Below are positions 8,004 through 15,616 of a stretch of 20,165 nucleotides of DNA, in pieces (the stretch's first letter is position 1; every line of letters starts with the position of its first letter). Under the pieces are notes generated by a model that searched no databases, was not told the origin of the DNA, and saw only the letters and a program-made list of their open reading frames with translations. The DNA is from Bacteroidota bacterium (lineage in GTDB: Bacteria; Bacteroidota; Bacteroidia; Bacteroidales; Dysgonomonadaceae): NCBI GenBank assembly GCA_023418255.1, contig JAEZZZ010000096.1, forward strand, positions 1 through 20,165. Direction: 5' to 3'. A program made the translations under genes and the position numbers.

Positions 8004-8036
8004 CAAAATTAAACATCAATCAGTTATTATACAAGT
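8004..8036 (-). promoter_or_regulatory. Promoter of alaX-regulator operon
   Basis: On the minus strand TAATTTTG (8004-8011) fits the Bacteroidetes -7 consensus TAnnTTTG at all fixed positions. ACTTG (8032-8036) lies exactly 20 bases upstream as the -33 TTG element. The -7 box ends 34 bases before the alaX ATG, implying a leader under 30 bases. This is the best promoter match I found in the window. Confidence 0.6.
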
Positions 8037-8266
8037 TTATCTTATAAAACTTGAGCTCTGCAGCACAGTAATCGTTGTGAAAATTGTATTTTAACGTGAG
8101 TTCGATGTAAGAAACTGATTAAAAAAATGGGGACATAGCAACACTTTTGGTGCCTTTAAGGCATTAAATAGCAAGTTGTTACTAATAAATTCCACAATAA
8201 TTCCCGAGCATAAAGTTATTGAATTAAGCGAAGCGTATCATGAATAACGTTGAAGGTAAACAACCT

Positions 8267-8412
8267 ATGAATAAATTTATTTTATTCTCAATGATGTTTT
8301 TCAAAGAATTTGACAAAGTAATCAAAGGGCACTCCCTGCAAAGCAAAAACAGACGTAAAAGAAACCGAAAATTTACGATGTCCGAAAGTGATTGATGACC
8401 ATTTTGAATCTA
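8267..8412 (+). pseudogene. IS982-family transposase, N-terminal fragment
   Basis: Starting at ATG 8267 the translation reads MNKFILFSMMFFKEFDKVIK, then GHSLQSKNRRKRNRKFTMSE and SD, which is the typical first 40 residues of IS982-type transposases (FxKEFDK...RKRNRKxxMSxSE). One base is out of frame at 8390-8394: frame 1 stops at TGA 8393-8395, whereas the next frame continues with LMTILNL, the expected following motif. Homology ends at 8412, exactly where the IS5-like terminal sequence starts. It cannot be active. Confidence 0.72.
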
Positions 8413-8981
8413 GAGACCTTTGCAAGTAACCATTTTTCATCGGTCACAATTTTTTTTGCTGCTTTTTTTATTTCATTCGAAATTTATCCTGTTATTTTCC
8501 GAATTGAAGCATTTTTTCTTGACAATTTCTCTTTTTTTGTTGATTACTATCCTCTAAAAAGGCACTTTTTTGCTCATTGCTCTCATTTTGTCGCTAATTG
8601 ATACACCAAAAACCCGGAGCTCGTTTTAAATTGTAACAAATGGCTTCCAAAATGCGCTGTAGGGCTTTTCCCCTTTCAGGGTGTTTCCTTTGGTGTAATA
8701 ACGGTTGATGAGGGTTTCTATTTTGTCCAATCAAGCAAAAAATTTATTTGAGCATAAAATTTTGAGGAACGGGTGGCGCGCTCCATAAATGGTGTGGAAA
8801 AGTTCGTTGTCTTATGTTTATTTTCATGTCGCTTCACTATGTTAAGACACTGAATATAGATTAAATAGCGAAACAAGAAACTGTTTTTTTGTTTTGCTAT
8901 TTCTCTGGATTTCTCTCTCCCTTGCTTAAAAAAATAGGATATTCACTGATTCATGAGAGAGGTGCCTCGTGCAAAGTTTTC
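8413..8981 (-). mobile_element. IS5-like element, internally deleted
   Basis: The left end GAGACCTTTGCAAG (8413-8426) resembles Bacteroidetes IS terminal repeats, and CGTGCAAAGTTTTC (8968-8981) is its inverted counterpart at 11 of 14 positions. Between them, on the minus strand, about 8660-8745 encode a segment like the start of IS5-group transposases (WLDKIETLINRYYTKGNTLK then GEKPYSA), and about 8585-8660 encode the end (LQRILEAICYNLKRAPGFLV then YQLATK and a stop). The two pieces are in different frames and the whole catalytic core is missing. I did not find a target-site duplication. The end positions are approximate, and the right end is the weaker one. Confidence 0.55.
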
Positions 8982-9092
8982 AAATAGTAAAATCCAACAT
9001 TTCATGGAGGAAAAGCAGAGCTACGAAAATGAAAAGTTCCCTTTATGAATAATGCGGGTTAATTCTTAATTGCACACTGCTAATTGAGCTGA

Positions 9093-9163
9093 GGGATTGC
9101 TTCACTTCGTTTCCCGATAAATCGATACAAGCTGCAATGACGGTTGTTTTGTTTGTAATGACG
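9093..9163 (-). repeat. Repeat A, half copy
   Basis: The stretch from GGGATTGCTTCACTTCG through CAAGCTGCAATGACG matches the second half of the repeat at 11630-11745, including the shared tail GTTGTTTTGTTTGTAATGACG. The other half (GTCATTACGAGGAGC side) is missing. It begins about 30 bases after the stop codon of the permease at 9193. One copy-specific change is ATCGATAC in place of ATCGGGAC. Confidence 0.75.
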
Positions 9164-9192
9164 GGGTTTTCATTATTCATTGTTCATTGTAT

Positions 9193-11598
9193 TTACTCAT
9201 ACCGCAACGAGTCCACCGGATTTTGATGAGCCGCACTCAAACTGTTTAAAACAGCAACCGTGGCGGTCAATATAAGGATAGACAATCCGGAAAGGATAAA
9301 GATCCACCAATGCAAAGAAATTTGCACCGAGAAGTTCTGCATCCAGCGAGTTGCCAGATACCATGCGCCAATCAATCCCACGACAACGCATGGTACAGCG
9401 AGTTTTACAATATTCAACACAAATATAGAAACGATGTCGCCGATAGTGGCTCCATTTATCTTTCTGATAGCGAGGCTTTTTCGATAGCGTATAATCTCGT
9501 CGTTCAAATATCCGAGTAAGCCGATAATGGTGATGAGTAAAATCACGAAACTTCCGGTATAAATAGCGTTGCGAAATCCCTTTTGAGATTGATATCTGTT
9601 TTTAAGTTCTGCATCCAGACTATAAATTTGCGCTTCGGGTCGTGTCATGGCACTGTTGAAAATATCCGTGAACTGTTGTATCACATTGATATTTTTCCCC
9701 GGAAATGTTTTAATAAGAATCATGAAATTATAGTTTGGGTATTTTTCAAATTTTTTAATAAACTCCTCTTTGGGAGCATAGAAAAAAACAGAAGGACGAT
9801 GGTCTGTATCGCTTATATTTCCCACAATCACATCATTGAAAACCCCTGAAATACGCGATGAGCCATATGCGTTATGTTCCGTTATTTCAATATCTTTTCC
9901 TACCACGCCATCTGTCCATTGGTTATTCATTACCAATAAATCGGCTCCTTTTTGGCTAATCAACACATCGTTAGGCGAGGATATGCCTTCCGTGAAGGCT
10001 GTTCCGGAGGCAATCGGTATTTCCAAAATGGAGAAATAGGCATCGTCCACATAATAAAAATCGGCGACATTGAACAATTCTTTATCTCTTTCCGGCGACA
10101 GTACATTGTTGCCTGATGCGCCAAAGAAGGGAATTCCCTTACCAAAACCTACATTTTTAACTTCGGGTAAGGCTTTCAGCTCGTTTACAACGGTGATCAC
10201 TTTGTGTGGATTCATTCCGCTCACCGACCCGTAATACACGTCTTCGGTAGCATATCCGTGATCGTGATTTTTTATTTTTTCATATTGAAGGCTAACCACA
10301 AAGAGCATGGTCAAGATAAGTCCGGCACTCGCGAATTGAACGGCAAGCAATCCTTTTTTCCATTGCGTCCCTTTTTTGCGATAGGTTCTGAAAGCTGCCG
10401 CGACAGGAGTTTGTGCAAAAACGCGTCCCGGGAAATAACCGATGGACAATATTATAATTGAGAGAATAACCAGTATGCGAACAACAACGTATGGATTGAG
10501 TATGGCACTGAGGCTGTGTGCCACTTGTGATTCTACAAATGGTTTTATGATAAGAATAAGTACGAAAGCAACAGCAAGTGAAATGAGAAAAATCAAAAGG
10601 CTTTCGGTAAAAATCATCCCCAACAGATTCTTCTTTTCCGCACCGTAGCATTTGAGAATGGCAGATGTTTTGGTGCGATTTACTAACGTGCTTATCGTAA
10701 GCAACATATAATTCATTATCGAAACAAAAAGTACGATAAACGCGATGGCACTCAGAATAAAAATCATATTTTTTACTTTGTTTGGGAAAAAATCCTGCAA
10801 CGCCTCAAAATCATATTTCAACACTAAATTATGTTTGCGTTCCAACTCTTCGATGTTCTGATGTTTCTCTTGCATTTTTCGTACAGCGGGCGCAAGGCTC
10901 TTGGGTGAAATGCCTTTTTCGAGTTTTACAGCCGTAAAATAGCGGTCGTTCCCGAGCCAATTTTGAGTGCCGTCCCATATAAAATTACCCGTAGAAACCA
11001 TGGAAATGGCAATATCAAATTTATAATTGCTATTCTCAGGAATTTCTTCAAATATGCCAGCAATCGTAATTTTTTTTCCCGGATAGTCTTTGAGTTCGAT
11101 AGTTTGTCCTACCACACTTCCACCCATGTTTTGCGCTATTTTAGATGAAACCATACAGGTCATCGGACTTGACAGCACCTCTTTTGCCACTCCGGCAAGC
11201 ATTGGACGTGGCAGCACGTCAGACCAGTGCTCGTCTGCCAATGCTACTTTTGCTTTGTAGCTGTTGTTATCCTCGGAATAGAAAGTATTTTTCCCTAATG
11301 AGTTGATACGCGTAGCCGCTTCTATCCCCGGTACTTCGGCTTTTAATCCCGGGCCAATGGCACCGCTCACTTGTGGGAAAGTGCTGAGTTTATCAGAGGA
11401 TTTATCCAATTTGGCAACAGTGTTTACCACATAAACTCGATTGGCATCGGGATAAAAATTGTCGAAACTATAATAGTAAAACACTTCGGAGAGCAAAATC
11501 AAGCCAAAAGCCAATCCTGCCGCCAGCGATATGACGCGAGTGACACTATGTTCTCCTTTTCTGAATAATTTCCGTACAGCAAGTTTTAGATTTTTCAT
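9193..11598 (-). CDS. ABC transporter permease, MacB/FtsX type (copy 1)
   Basis: This 801-residue inner-membrane protein has the duplicated FtsX layout common in Bacteroidetes. One N-terminal helix (about 20-43) is followed by a MacB-like periplasmic domain with ANRVYVVN, PGIEAATRI and VVGQTIELKDYPGKKITIAG. Next come three helices near 275-400, a fifth helix near 430-450 with a second periplasmic domain, and three C-terminal helices (about 677-698, 727-748, 764-786). The cytoplasmic coupling motif is SLAIRKINGATIGDIVSIF, and the protein ends in QNPVDSLRYE. It is the most divergent of the permeases here; its C-terminus does not share the near-identical DNA of the other two. It is the last gene of the island, 237 bases after ATPase 1, with repeats A and B in that gap. 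It likely works with that ATPase; no substrate can be inferred. Confidence 0.9.
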   Translation of the reverse strand: MKNLKLAVRKLFRKGEHSVTRVISLAAGLAFGLILLSEVFYYYSFDNFYPDANRVYVVNTVAKLDKSSDKLSTFPQVSGAIGPGLKAEVPGIEAATRINSLGKNTFYSEDNNSYKAKVALADEHWSDVLPRPMLAGVAKEVLSSPMTCMVSSKIAQNMGGSVVGQTIELKDYPGKKITIAGIFEEIPENSNYKFDIAISMVSTGNFIWDGTQNWLGNDRYFTAVKLEKGISPKSLAPAVRKMQEKHQNIEELERKHNLVLKYDFEALQDFFPNKVKNMIFILSAIAFIVLFVSIMNYMLLTISTLVNRTKTSAILKCYGAEKKNLLGMIFTESLLIFLISLAVAFVLILIIKPFVESQVAHSLSAILNPYVVVRILVILSIIILSIGYFPGRVFAQTPVAAAFRTYRKKGTQWKKGLLAVQFASAGLILTMLFVVSLQYEKIKNHDHGYATEDVYYGSVSGMNPHKVITVVNELKALPEVKNVGFGKGIPFFGASGNNVLSPERDKELFNVADFYYVDDAYFSILEIPIASGTAFTEGISSPNDVLISQKGADLLVMNNQWTDGVVGKDIEITEHNAYGSSRISGVFNDVIVGNISDTDHRPSVFFYAPKEEFIKKFEKYPNYNFMILIKTFPGKNINVIQQFTDIFNSAMTRPEAQIYSLDAELKNRYQSQKGFRNAIYTGSFVILLITIIGLLGYLNDEIIRYRKSLAIRKINGATIGDIVSIFVLNIVKLAVPCVVVGLIGAWYLATRWMQNFSVQISLHWWIFILSGLSILILTATVAVLNSLSAAHQNPVDSLRYE

Positions 11599-11835
11599 TT
11601 TGTTTATTAAATTAGTAATTTGTAATACTCGTCATTACGAGGAGCATAGCGACGAAGTAATCCGTTTGTTCAATGGGATTGCTTCACTTCGTTTCCCGAT
11701 AAATCGGGACAAGCTGCAATGACGGTTGTTTTGTTTGTAATGACGTTTTTTATTTTTTCATTGTTAATTGCTAATTGTACATTGTGCCGACGATTACATA
11801 TCGGCATCGCGTACAAGCGAAGCTTCTCGTCGCGA
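11599..11835. other. Permease-ATPase junction filled by repeats
   Basis: The 237 bases between ATPase 1 and permease 1 consist almost wholly of one full repeat A (11630-11745) and one repeat B (11765-11842), joined by an AT-rich linker. B runs into the ATPase stop codon. I see no promoter that I would defend. Confidence 0.7.
11630..11745 (-). repeat. Repeat A, full copy
   Basis: The copy begins CGTCATTACGAGGAGCATAG, passes through GACGAAGTAATCC and GGATTGCTTCACTTCGTTTC and ends GCTGCAATGACG at 11724, followed by a tail GTTGTTTTGTTTGTAATGACG. Its ends are inverted (GTCATTAC...GCAATGAC) and its middle has a second inverted pair (GAAGTAATCC / GGATTGCTTC), so it could fold as a long hairpin. Its orientation is the same as the half copy at 9093 and opposite to those at 15431 and 17974. 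No coding content is apparent. Confidence 0.85.
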
Positions 11836-11842
11836 CTAATTG
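11765..11842 (-). repeat. Repeat B, copy 1
   Basis: The order is TAATTGCTAATTG, ACATTGTGCCGACGATTACA, TATCGGCATCGCGTACAAGC, GAAGCTTCTCGTCGCGAC, TAATTG. It contains the imperfect palindrome GCCGAC-8-TCGGC and nested CGCG and CGAAGCTTC pairs. The last bases supply the TAG stop codon of ATPase 1 (11836-11838), so the repeat lies partly inside that gene. Confidence 0.85.
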
Positions 11843-12498
11843 ACAACGCGTCCATCTTCTAAATGAATGATGCGTTCGCCATAAGCGGCGAATTTATCGT
11901 TATGTGTCACCTGTATGATGGTCATCCCTTCGGCATGCAGTTCTTTGAGCACATCCATAATCATCTCACCTTGTTTGCTATGCAAGTTTCCGGTTGGTTC
12001 GTCGGCAAGCAGTAACTTAGGCTTCCCAACAATGGCGCGAGCAATGCCTGTTAGTTGTTGCTGTCCGCCGGAAAGTTGCTGCGGAAACAGATCTTTTTTT
12101 GCTACCATGCCGAATCTGTCTAACAGATCTGCAACCATGGCTTGGCGTTCCTTGCGTTTGACGCCTTTGTAAATGAGTGGGCTTTCGATATTTTCGTACA
12201 CTGTCATCTCTTCAATCAAATGATACGCCTGGAAGATAAATCCCATAAAATTACGGTGATATTCAGTGCGTTGTTTCTCTTTCAATTTGAGCACTTCAGT
12301 GTCGTAAAGCCTATATTCTCCTTCCGAAGGCGCATCTAATAATCCGATAATATTCAACAGTGTCGATTTACCCGAACCACTGGGTCCCATTACGCTGATA
12401 AATTCTCCCTCTTCTACATCGAGGTTGATATCTTTCAGGACAAAACTACGCTGAAACTTTGAGTCGTAGTACTTAAAAATGTTTTTTAATTGTATCAT
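11836..12498 (-). CDS. ABC transporter ATPase, LolD/MacB type (ATPase 1)
   Basis: This 220-residue nucleotide-binding subunit powers one of the neighbouring permeases. Motifs are Walker A GPSGSGKST (38-46), Q-loop Gln90 (FQAYHL), signature LSGGQ (142-146), Walker B LLLADEP (162-168) and H-loop His199. Two places deviate from the usual MacB/LolD form: the signature continues QQLTGIARA instead of QQRVAIARA, and the D-loop reads NLHS instead of NLDS. Similar changes occur in some Bacteroidetes homologues, so it may be a subfamily trait rather than decay. The frame is open to a TTG at 12514-12516, but the ATG at 12496-12498 gives the typical MIQLKNIFKYY start. Its stop codon lies in a copy of repeat B. 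The four-helix-bundle gene lies upstream. Confidence 0.93.
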   Translation of the reverse strand: MIQLKNIFKYYDSKFQRSFVLKDINLDVEEGEFISVMGPSGSGKSTLLNIIGLLDAPSEGEYRLYDTEVLKLKEKQRTEYHRNFMGFIFQAYHLIEEMTVYENIESPLIYKGVKRKERQAMVADLLDRFGMVAKKDLFPQQLSGGQQQLTGIARAIVGKPKLLLADEPTGNLHSKQGEMIMDVLKELHAEGMTIIQVTHNDKFAAYGERIIHLEDGRVVN

Positions 12499-12555
12499 AG
12501 TTTTCTCAATTAACAATTAGTAATTAGTAATTAGCAATTTGCAATTTTTCATTGT
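12499..12555. repeat. AT-rich TAATTAG tandem linker
   Basis: Between the four-helix-bundle stop and the ATPase 1 start lies a run built from short units: AATTAACAATTAGTAATTAG, then TAATTAGCAATTTGCAATTT. The same kind of AATTGCTAATTG filler borders the B repeats. It looks like low-complexity junction DNA rather than a regulatory site. Confidence 0.55.
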
Positions 12556-12903
12556 TTATAAGTTTGTATTTTTAATTATGGTAAATAGTATTCTGCATAA
12601 TTCATCCGAATCATTATATATAGATTCATATTCTTTGTCGTTTAAATAGTTCGTTTTGTGTAAAAGTCGTAACCAATAATTGGTTTCTCTTGCCTCTTTG
12701 TGAGCTATTCCAAGTTTTGCTCTAAAGTCTGCTTTTGAAACACCTCCAACAGCCTCTTCAACATTTGCACCGATAGATGTACCGCTTTTAAGTAGTTGCT
12801 TGCTTAATATAAACTCCTTTTTTTCAGTGGATAAATGTTTGTAAAGATTTACCACTCTTATTGCAAATTCAAATGATTTATCCTTAATAATATTTTCATT
12901 CAT
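12556..12903 (-). CDS. Four-helix-bundle protein, 23S-rRNA-IVP type
   Basis: The 115-residue product (MNENIIKDKSFEFAIRVVNL at the start; LSKQLLKSGTSIGANVEEAV in the middle; HKEARETNYWLRLLH near the end) matches the family named after proteins encoded in 23S rRNA intervening sequences of spirochaetes and widespread as single genes in Bacteroidetes. The fold is a small helical bundle that forms pentamers; its function is unknown. The frame is open further upstream to 12978 through repeat B, but the ATG at 12901-12903 matches the family start. It sits inside an ABC-transporter gene run, with repeat B directly upstream and an AT-rich linker directly downstream. It has no known role in transport, so it looks like an insertion. 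Confidence 0.9.
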   Translation of the reverse strand: MNENIIKDKSFEFAIRVVNLYKHLSTEKKEFILSKQLLKSGTSIGANVEEAVGGVSKADFRAKLGIAHKEARETNYWLRLLHKTNYLNDKEYESIYNDSDELCRILFTIIKNTNL

Positions 12904-12926
12904 CTTTATTTTTTTCTTATAGTTAT

Positions 12927-13009
12927 TAATTGCTAATTGCACATTGTGCCGACGATTACATGTCGGCATCGCGTACAAGCGAAGTTTCGTCGCGACTAAT
13001 TGCTAATTG
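12927..13009 (-). repeat. Repeat B, copy 2
   Basis: This copy has TAATTGCTAATTG at both ends, GTGCCGACGATTACATGTCG followed by GCATCGCGTACAAGCGAAG, and TTTCGTCGCGACTAATTG. The palindrome GCCGACGATTACATGTCGGC is better preserved here than in the other copies. It fills nearly the whole junction between permease 2, whose stop is 4 bases away, and the four-helix-bundle gene. Confidence 0.85.
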
Positions 13010-13012
13010 AAA

Positions 13013-15400
13013 CTACTCGTATCTCAACGCCTCCACCGGATTTCTACTTGCCGCGTGCCAACTTTGCCAGCTTACGGTAAGCAGTGCAATAACTAATGCC
13101 GACAATCCCGCCAAAGCAAATATCCACCAACTCAGAGCAGTTTTATAGGCAAAGTTTTCTAACCATCTACTCATAGCGTAGTAAGCTATTGGCGTAGCGA
13201 TAACGAAGGCAATGATCACCCATTTTATAAAGTCTTGATTTAGCATAGTTAGCACTTCTGTAATTGTTGCTCCGTTTACTTTTCTTATGCCTATCTCTTT
13301 GGTGCGGCGTTTACTTATTAGTACAGACAAGCCGAACAAACCTAAACTAGCGATAAATACAGCAAAAAAGGCTAACAACGCAATCAATTGTGAAAAACGA
13401 GTATCGGATTTATACATCTCTTTTAATATGTCGTCGGTGAATTGATAATTAAAGGGTGTTGTCCCTTCTAATTTATTATATGCCTGTTCTAAAAAAGCCA
13501 ATGTCTTTTTTATGTTTTCCGTATTTATTCTCACGGCTATATCACTACACCCGACAGGTTGCAACATCAATAACATAGGGGCAGTCTTGTCATGCAACGA
13601 AGACATGTTAAAATCTGAAACAATACCAACAATCTTTCCATAATTAATATCTTTTCCTATCAACTCTTCATCATCTTTTCTTATTAACTCAGCCGCTGAC
13701 TTTGATAACAAAATGCCATTGCTGTGTTTTCCTTTTTCAAAACACTCTCCTTCCAAAAGTTTTAGTCCCATTGTTTTTACAAAATCATAATCTACCATAT
13801 TACCCCTAAATAGCACTGTTTTATCAGAAAAATTATAAGACATATTCATCATATTATTGGATGGCGGCAGCCATAATGCCGCACTAACGGAAATTACACT
13901 TGGATTCTTTAAAATTTCCTGCTTAAATACTTCATAGTTTTTATCACCTTTATTAATTTTAATCAATCCCTCTTTTACAAAGCCCATATCGGCATTCATT
14001 ACATAGTTTACCTGTTTGTTTACACCCAAAACGATTACCAGCAACACGATAAATACCATAAACTGGAACGTAATAGAAAGTTTTCTTAAAAGGAATTTAT
14101 CTCCAACAAATATGTTTTTGGACTTTATGGCTCGCGCAACATTAAATGACGTAATTTTTAATGCAACAAACCAGCCTGAGAATATGCCTGCAATTAAAGT
14201 AATTGCAACAACGGCAAGTAGAGCAACAACGACATTTATAGTAATCAACAGAGGATAATTGTGTCCAAGGAATTCGCTTAAATGTGGTAAGGCATAATAG
14301 GCAATGAGTAGCGCTAGAGGGAGAGCAACAAAAGCTACTAAGACCGATTCTGTTATCATTTGCCAAATTATACCGGAGCGGCTTGCTCCAAACACTCTGT
14401 TTACGGATAAATTCTTTGATCTTGTAAAGGCTTGTGCCAAGGACAGGTTTAAATAATTAACACAAGCAATAAGCAAAATCAATAATCCTATTATTGCTAA
14501 AATAAATATCATATTCAAATTGCCTTTTTCTACATATGTATTATCAGTAATTGTTTTTGAACCGAAATAGACGTGGTTTAAGGGTTGTAATGAAAAATCC
14601 ATTTTATTCTGATTCGTTGAATTTTCTTTGCCTAATTTTGCTATTTGTCGCTCCACCTCTGTTATGTCCGCATTTTTTTTCAATAAGATATAGTTTGAAG
14701 ACAGTTGCCCTCCCTCCCACGAATAAAACAAGGTTTTTAGGTCCACTTCGCCACCTATTTTAATAGCATCAGCCATAAAACGTTCAAAAGCAAATTTCAT
14801 ATTAAAAACCATTTCAGCTTTAACGATGGAATTTTGAGGAATATCTGCAAAAACACCTGCTATTTGCATCGTCTTTTCCTCTTTTTTTATTTTCACAATC
14901 AATTCGTTCCCAACAACCTCTTTGTTCCCGAAGCATTTATTAGCCAATGATTTACTGATAAAAACGTGGTTGTTGGAGTTGTCAAAATCTGCGGTTAGTT
15001 TTCCTTGTAGAATTTTCACGTCAAACATATCGAAGAAAGCTCCATCCAAGCAAATAGCATTCGGTTGGTTGATAAATTCATTATTTATTTTCAAATCGAC
15101 ACTAAACCTGGATGTTACGTGTGTAAATGCCTCAATACCGGGAATCTGCGCTTTTGATGTCTCACCCAAAATAAATGGTGAGTTTGCAGTCTCTTTTTGA
15201 GTGATTTCATCATAATTTAATACACGGTAGATGCGGTCTTTTTTCTTCACGGAACGGTTGTATCCCAATTCATTGATGAGAAATACAGCCACTACAGCTA
15301 CAATACTTAAACTGAGGGTTAATCCTGTGATGTTGATTAATGTATTAATTCTATCTTTCTTTAAATGTCTTATCGCTTGTTTTATGTTGCTATTTATCAT
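13013..15400 (-). CDS. ABC transporter permease, MacB/FtsX type (copy 2)
   Basis: This 795-residue protein has the same eight-helix duplicated FtsX plan as the other permeases. It has a first helix at about 20-44, a MacB-like periplasmic domain with QIPGIEAFTHVTSRF and VVGNELIVKIKKEEK, central helices from about 293 to 455, a second periplasmic domain, and C-terminal helices from about 672 to 785. The coupling motif is RTKEIGIRKVNGATITEV, and the C-terminus is NPVEALRYE. The start is the ATG at 15398-15400. Near the 3' end (13062-13213) its DNA is almost identical to permease copy 3, whereas the rest has diverged. It probably forms a pump or mechanotransmission complex with an ATPase of the island. 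Repeat A lies upstream, in the gap to copy 3, and repeat B downstream. Confidence 0.92.
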   Translation of the reverse strand: MINSNIKQAIRHLKKDRINTLINITGLTLSLSIVAVVAVFLINELGYNRSVKKKDRIYRVLNYDEITQKETANSPFILGETSKAQIPGIEAFTHVTSRFSVDLKINNEFINQPNAICLDGAFFDMFDVKILQGKLTADFDNSNNHVFISKSLANKCFGNKEVVGNELIVKIKKEEKTMQIAGVFADIPQNSIVKAEMVFNMKFAFERFMADAIKIGGEVDLKTLFYSWEGGQLSSNYILLKKNADITEVERQIAKLGKENSTNQNKMDFSLQPLNHVYFGSKTITDNTYVEKGNLNMIFILAIIGLLILLIACVNYLNLSLAQAFTRSKNLSVNRVFGASRSGIIWQMITESVLVAFVALPLALLIAYYALPHLSEFLGHNYPLLITINVVVALLAVVAITLIAGIFSGWFVALKITSFNVARAIKSKNIFVGDKFLLRKLSITFQFMVFIVLLVIVLGVNKQVNYVMNADMGFVKEGLIKINKGDKNYEVFKQEILKNPSVISVSAALWLPPSNNMMNMSYNFSDKTVLFRGNMVDYDFVKTMGLKLLEGECFEKGKHSNGILLSKSAAELIRKDDEELIGKDINYGKIVGIVSDFNMSSLHDKTAPMLLMLQPVGCSDIAVRINTENIKKTLAFLEQAYNKLEGTTPFNYQFTDDILKEMYKSDTRFSQLIALLAFFAVFIASLGLFGLSVLISKRRTKEIGIRKVNGATITEVLTMLNQDFIKWVIIAFVIATPIAYYAMSRWLENFAYKTALSWWIFALAGLSALVIALLTVSWQSWHAASRNPVEALRYE
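13062..13213 (-). repeat. Near-identical permease 3' block, copy 1
   Basis: This 152-base block inside permease 2 matches 15666-15817 with only two differences (CCCGCC/CCTGCC and CATCTAC/CATTTAC). It encodes the last two membrane helices, including IATPIAYYAMSRWLENFAYK and WWIFALAGLSALVIALL. Similarity drops sharply on both sides. The third, partial permease at the right edge has a clearly more diverged version. Confidence 0.9.
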
Positions 15401-15430
15401 AGTTTTATTTAATTAGTAAATTGTATTACT

Positions 15431-15526
15431 CGTCTTTGCAACTTGTCCCGATTTATCGGGAAACGAAGAGAAGCAATCCCTTTGCATAGAACGGATTACT
15501 TCGTCGCTCTGCTCCTCGTAATGACG
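15431..15526 (+). repeat. Repeat A, full copy (inverse orientation)
   Basis: The copy starts CGTCTTTGCAACTTGTCCCG, continues with ATTTATCGGGAAACGAAG, AGAAGCAATCCC, GGATTACTTCGTCGCTCTGC and ends TCCTCGTAATGACG. It is the reverse complement arrangement of the copy at 11630. It fills the junction between permeases 3 and 2. Partial copies follow immediately downstream on the plus strand. Confidence 0.85.
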
Positions 15527-15589
15527 TGTTGGTGTCAGTTTTGCTCCTCGTAATGACGTGGGCTGTCTGCTTTGCTCCTCGTAATGAGG
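15511..15589 (+). repeat. Three spaced copies of the repeat A terminus
   Basis: GCTCCTCGTAATGA occurs at 15511-15524, 15543-15556 and 15574-15587, with starts 32 and 31 bases apart. The spacers share TG and T-rich sequence but are not identical. This looks like local expansion of the end of repeat A. It is confined to this junction. Confidence 0.8.
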
Positions 15590-15616
15590 TTTTTCATTAT
15601 TCATTGCTAATTGTAC

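Larger units (their letters stand above)
7970..9192. other. Gene-free region with IS remnants
   Basis: These 1.2 kb contain no intact gene. From left to right there are: the alaX promoter; a short open stretch at 8119-8247 (GHSNTFGAFKALNSK, then LLLINSTIIPEHKVIELSEA and YHE), which I do not recognise; the 5' end of an IS982-type transposase (8267-8412); an IS5-like deletion derivative (about 8413-8981); an AT-rich stretch at 8982-9092 in which I see nothing; and a half copy of repeat A (9093-9163) next to the permease stop. Many short frames are open by chance because the DNA is poor in GC. Confidence 0.7.

Noticed and set aside
8119..8247. Short open stretch (GHSNTFGAFKALNSK...) upstream of the IS982 fragment
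   Set aside because: It has no start codon and matches no family I recognise. It could be a gene relic, but I cannot support a call.
12904..12978. 25-codon N-terminal extension of the four-helix-bundle protein through repeat B
   Set aside because: The extension would begin at a TTG and is encoded by the repeat; family members begin at the ATG at 12903.
15511..15589. Regularly spaced short repeat resembling a small CRISPR array
   Set aside because: There are only three units of about 14 bases, the unit is the end of repeat A, the spacers are related to each other, and no cas gene is present.
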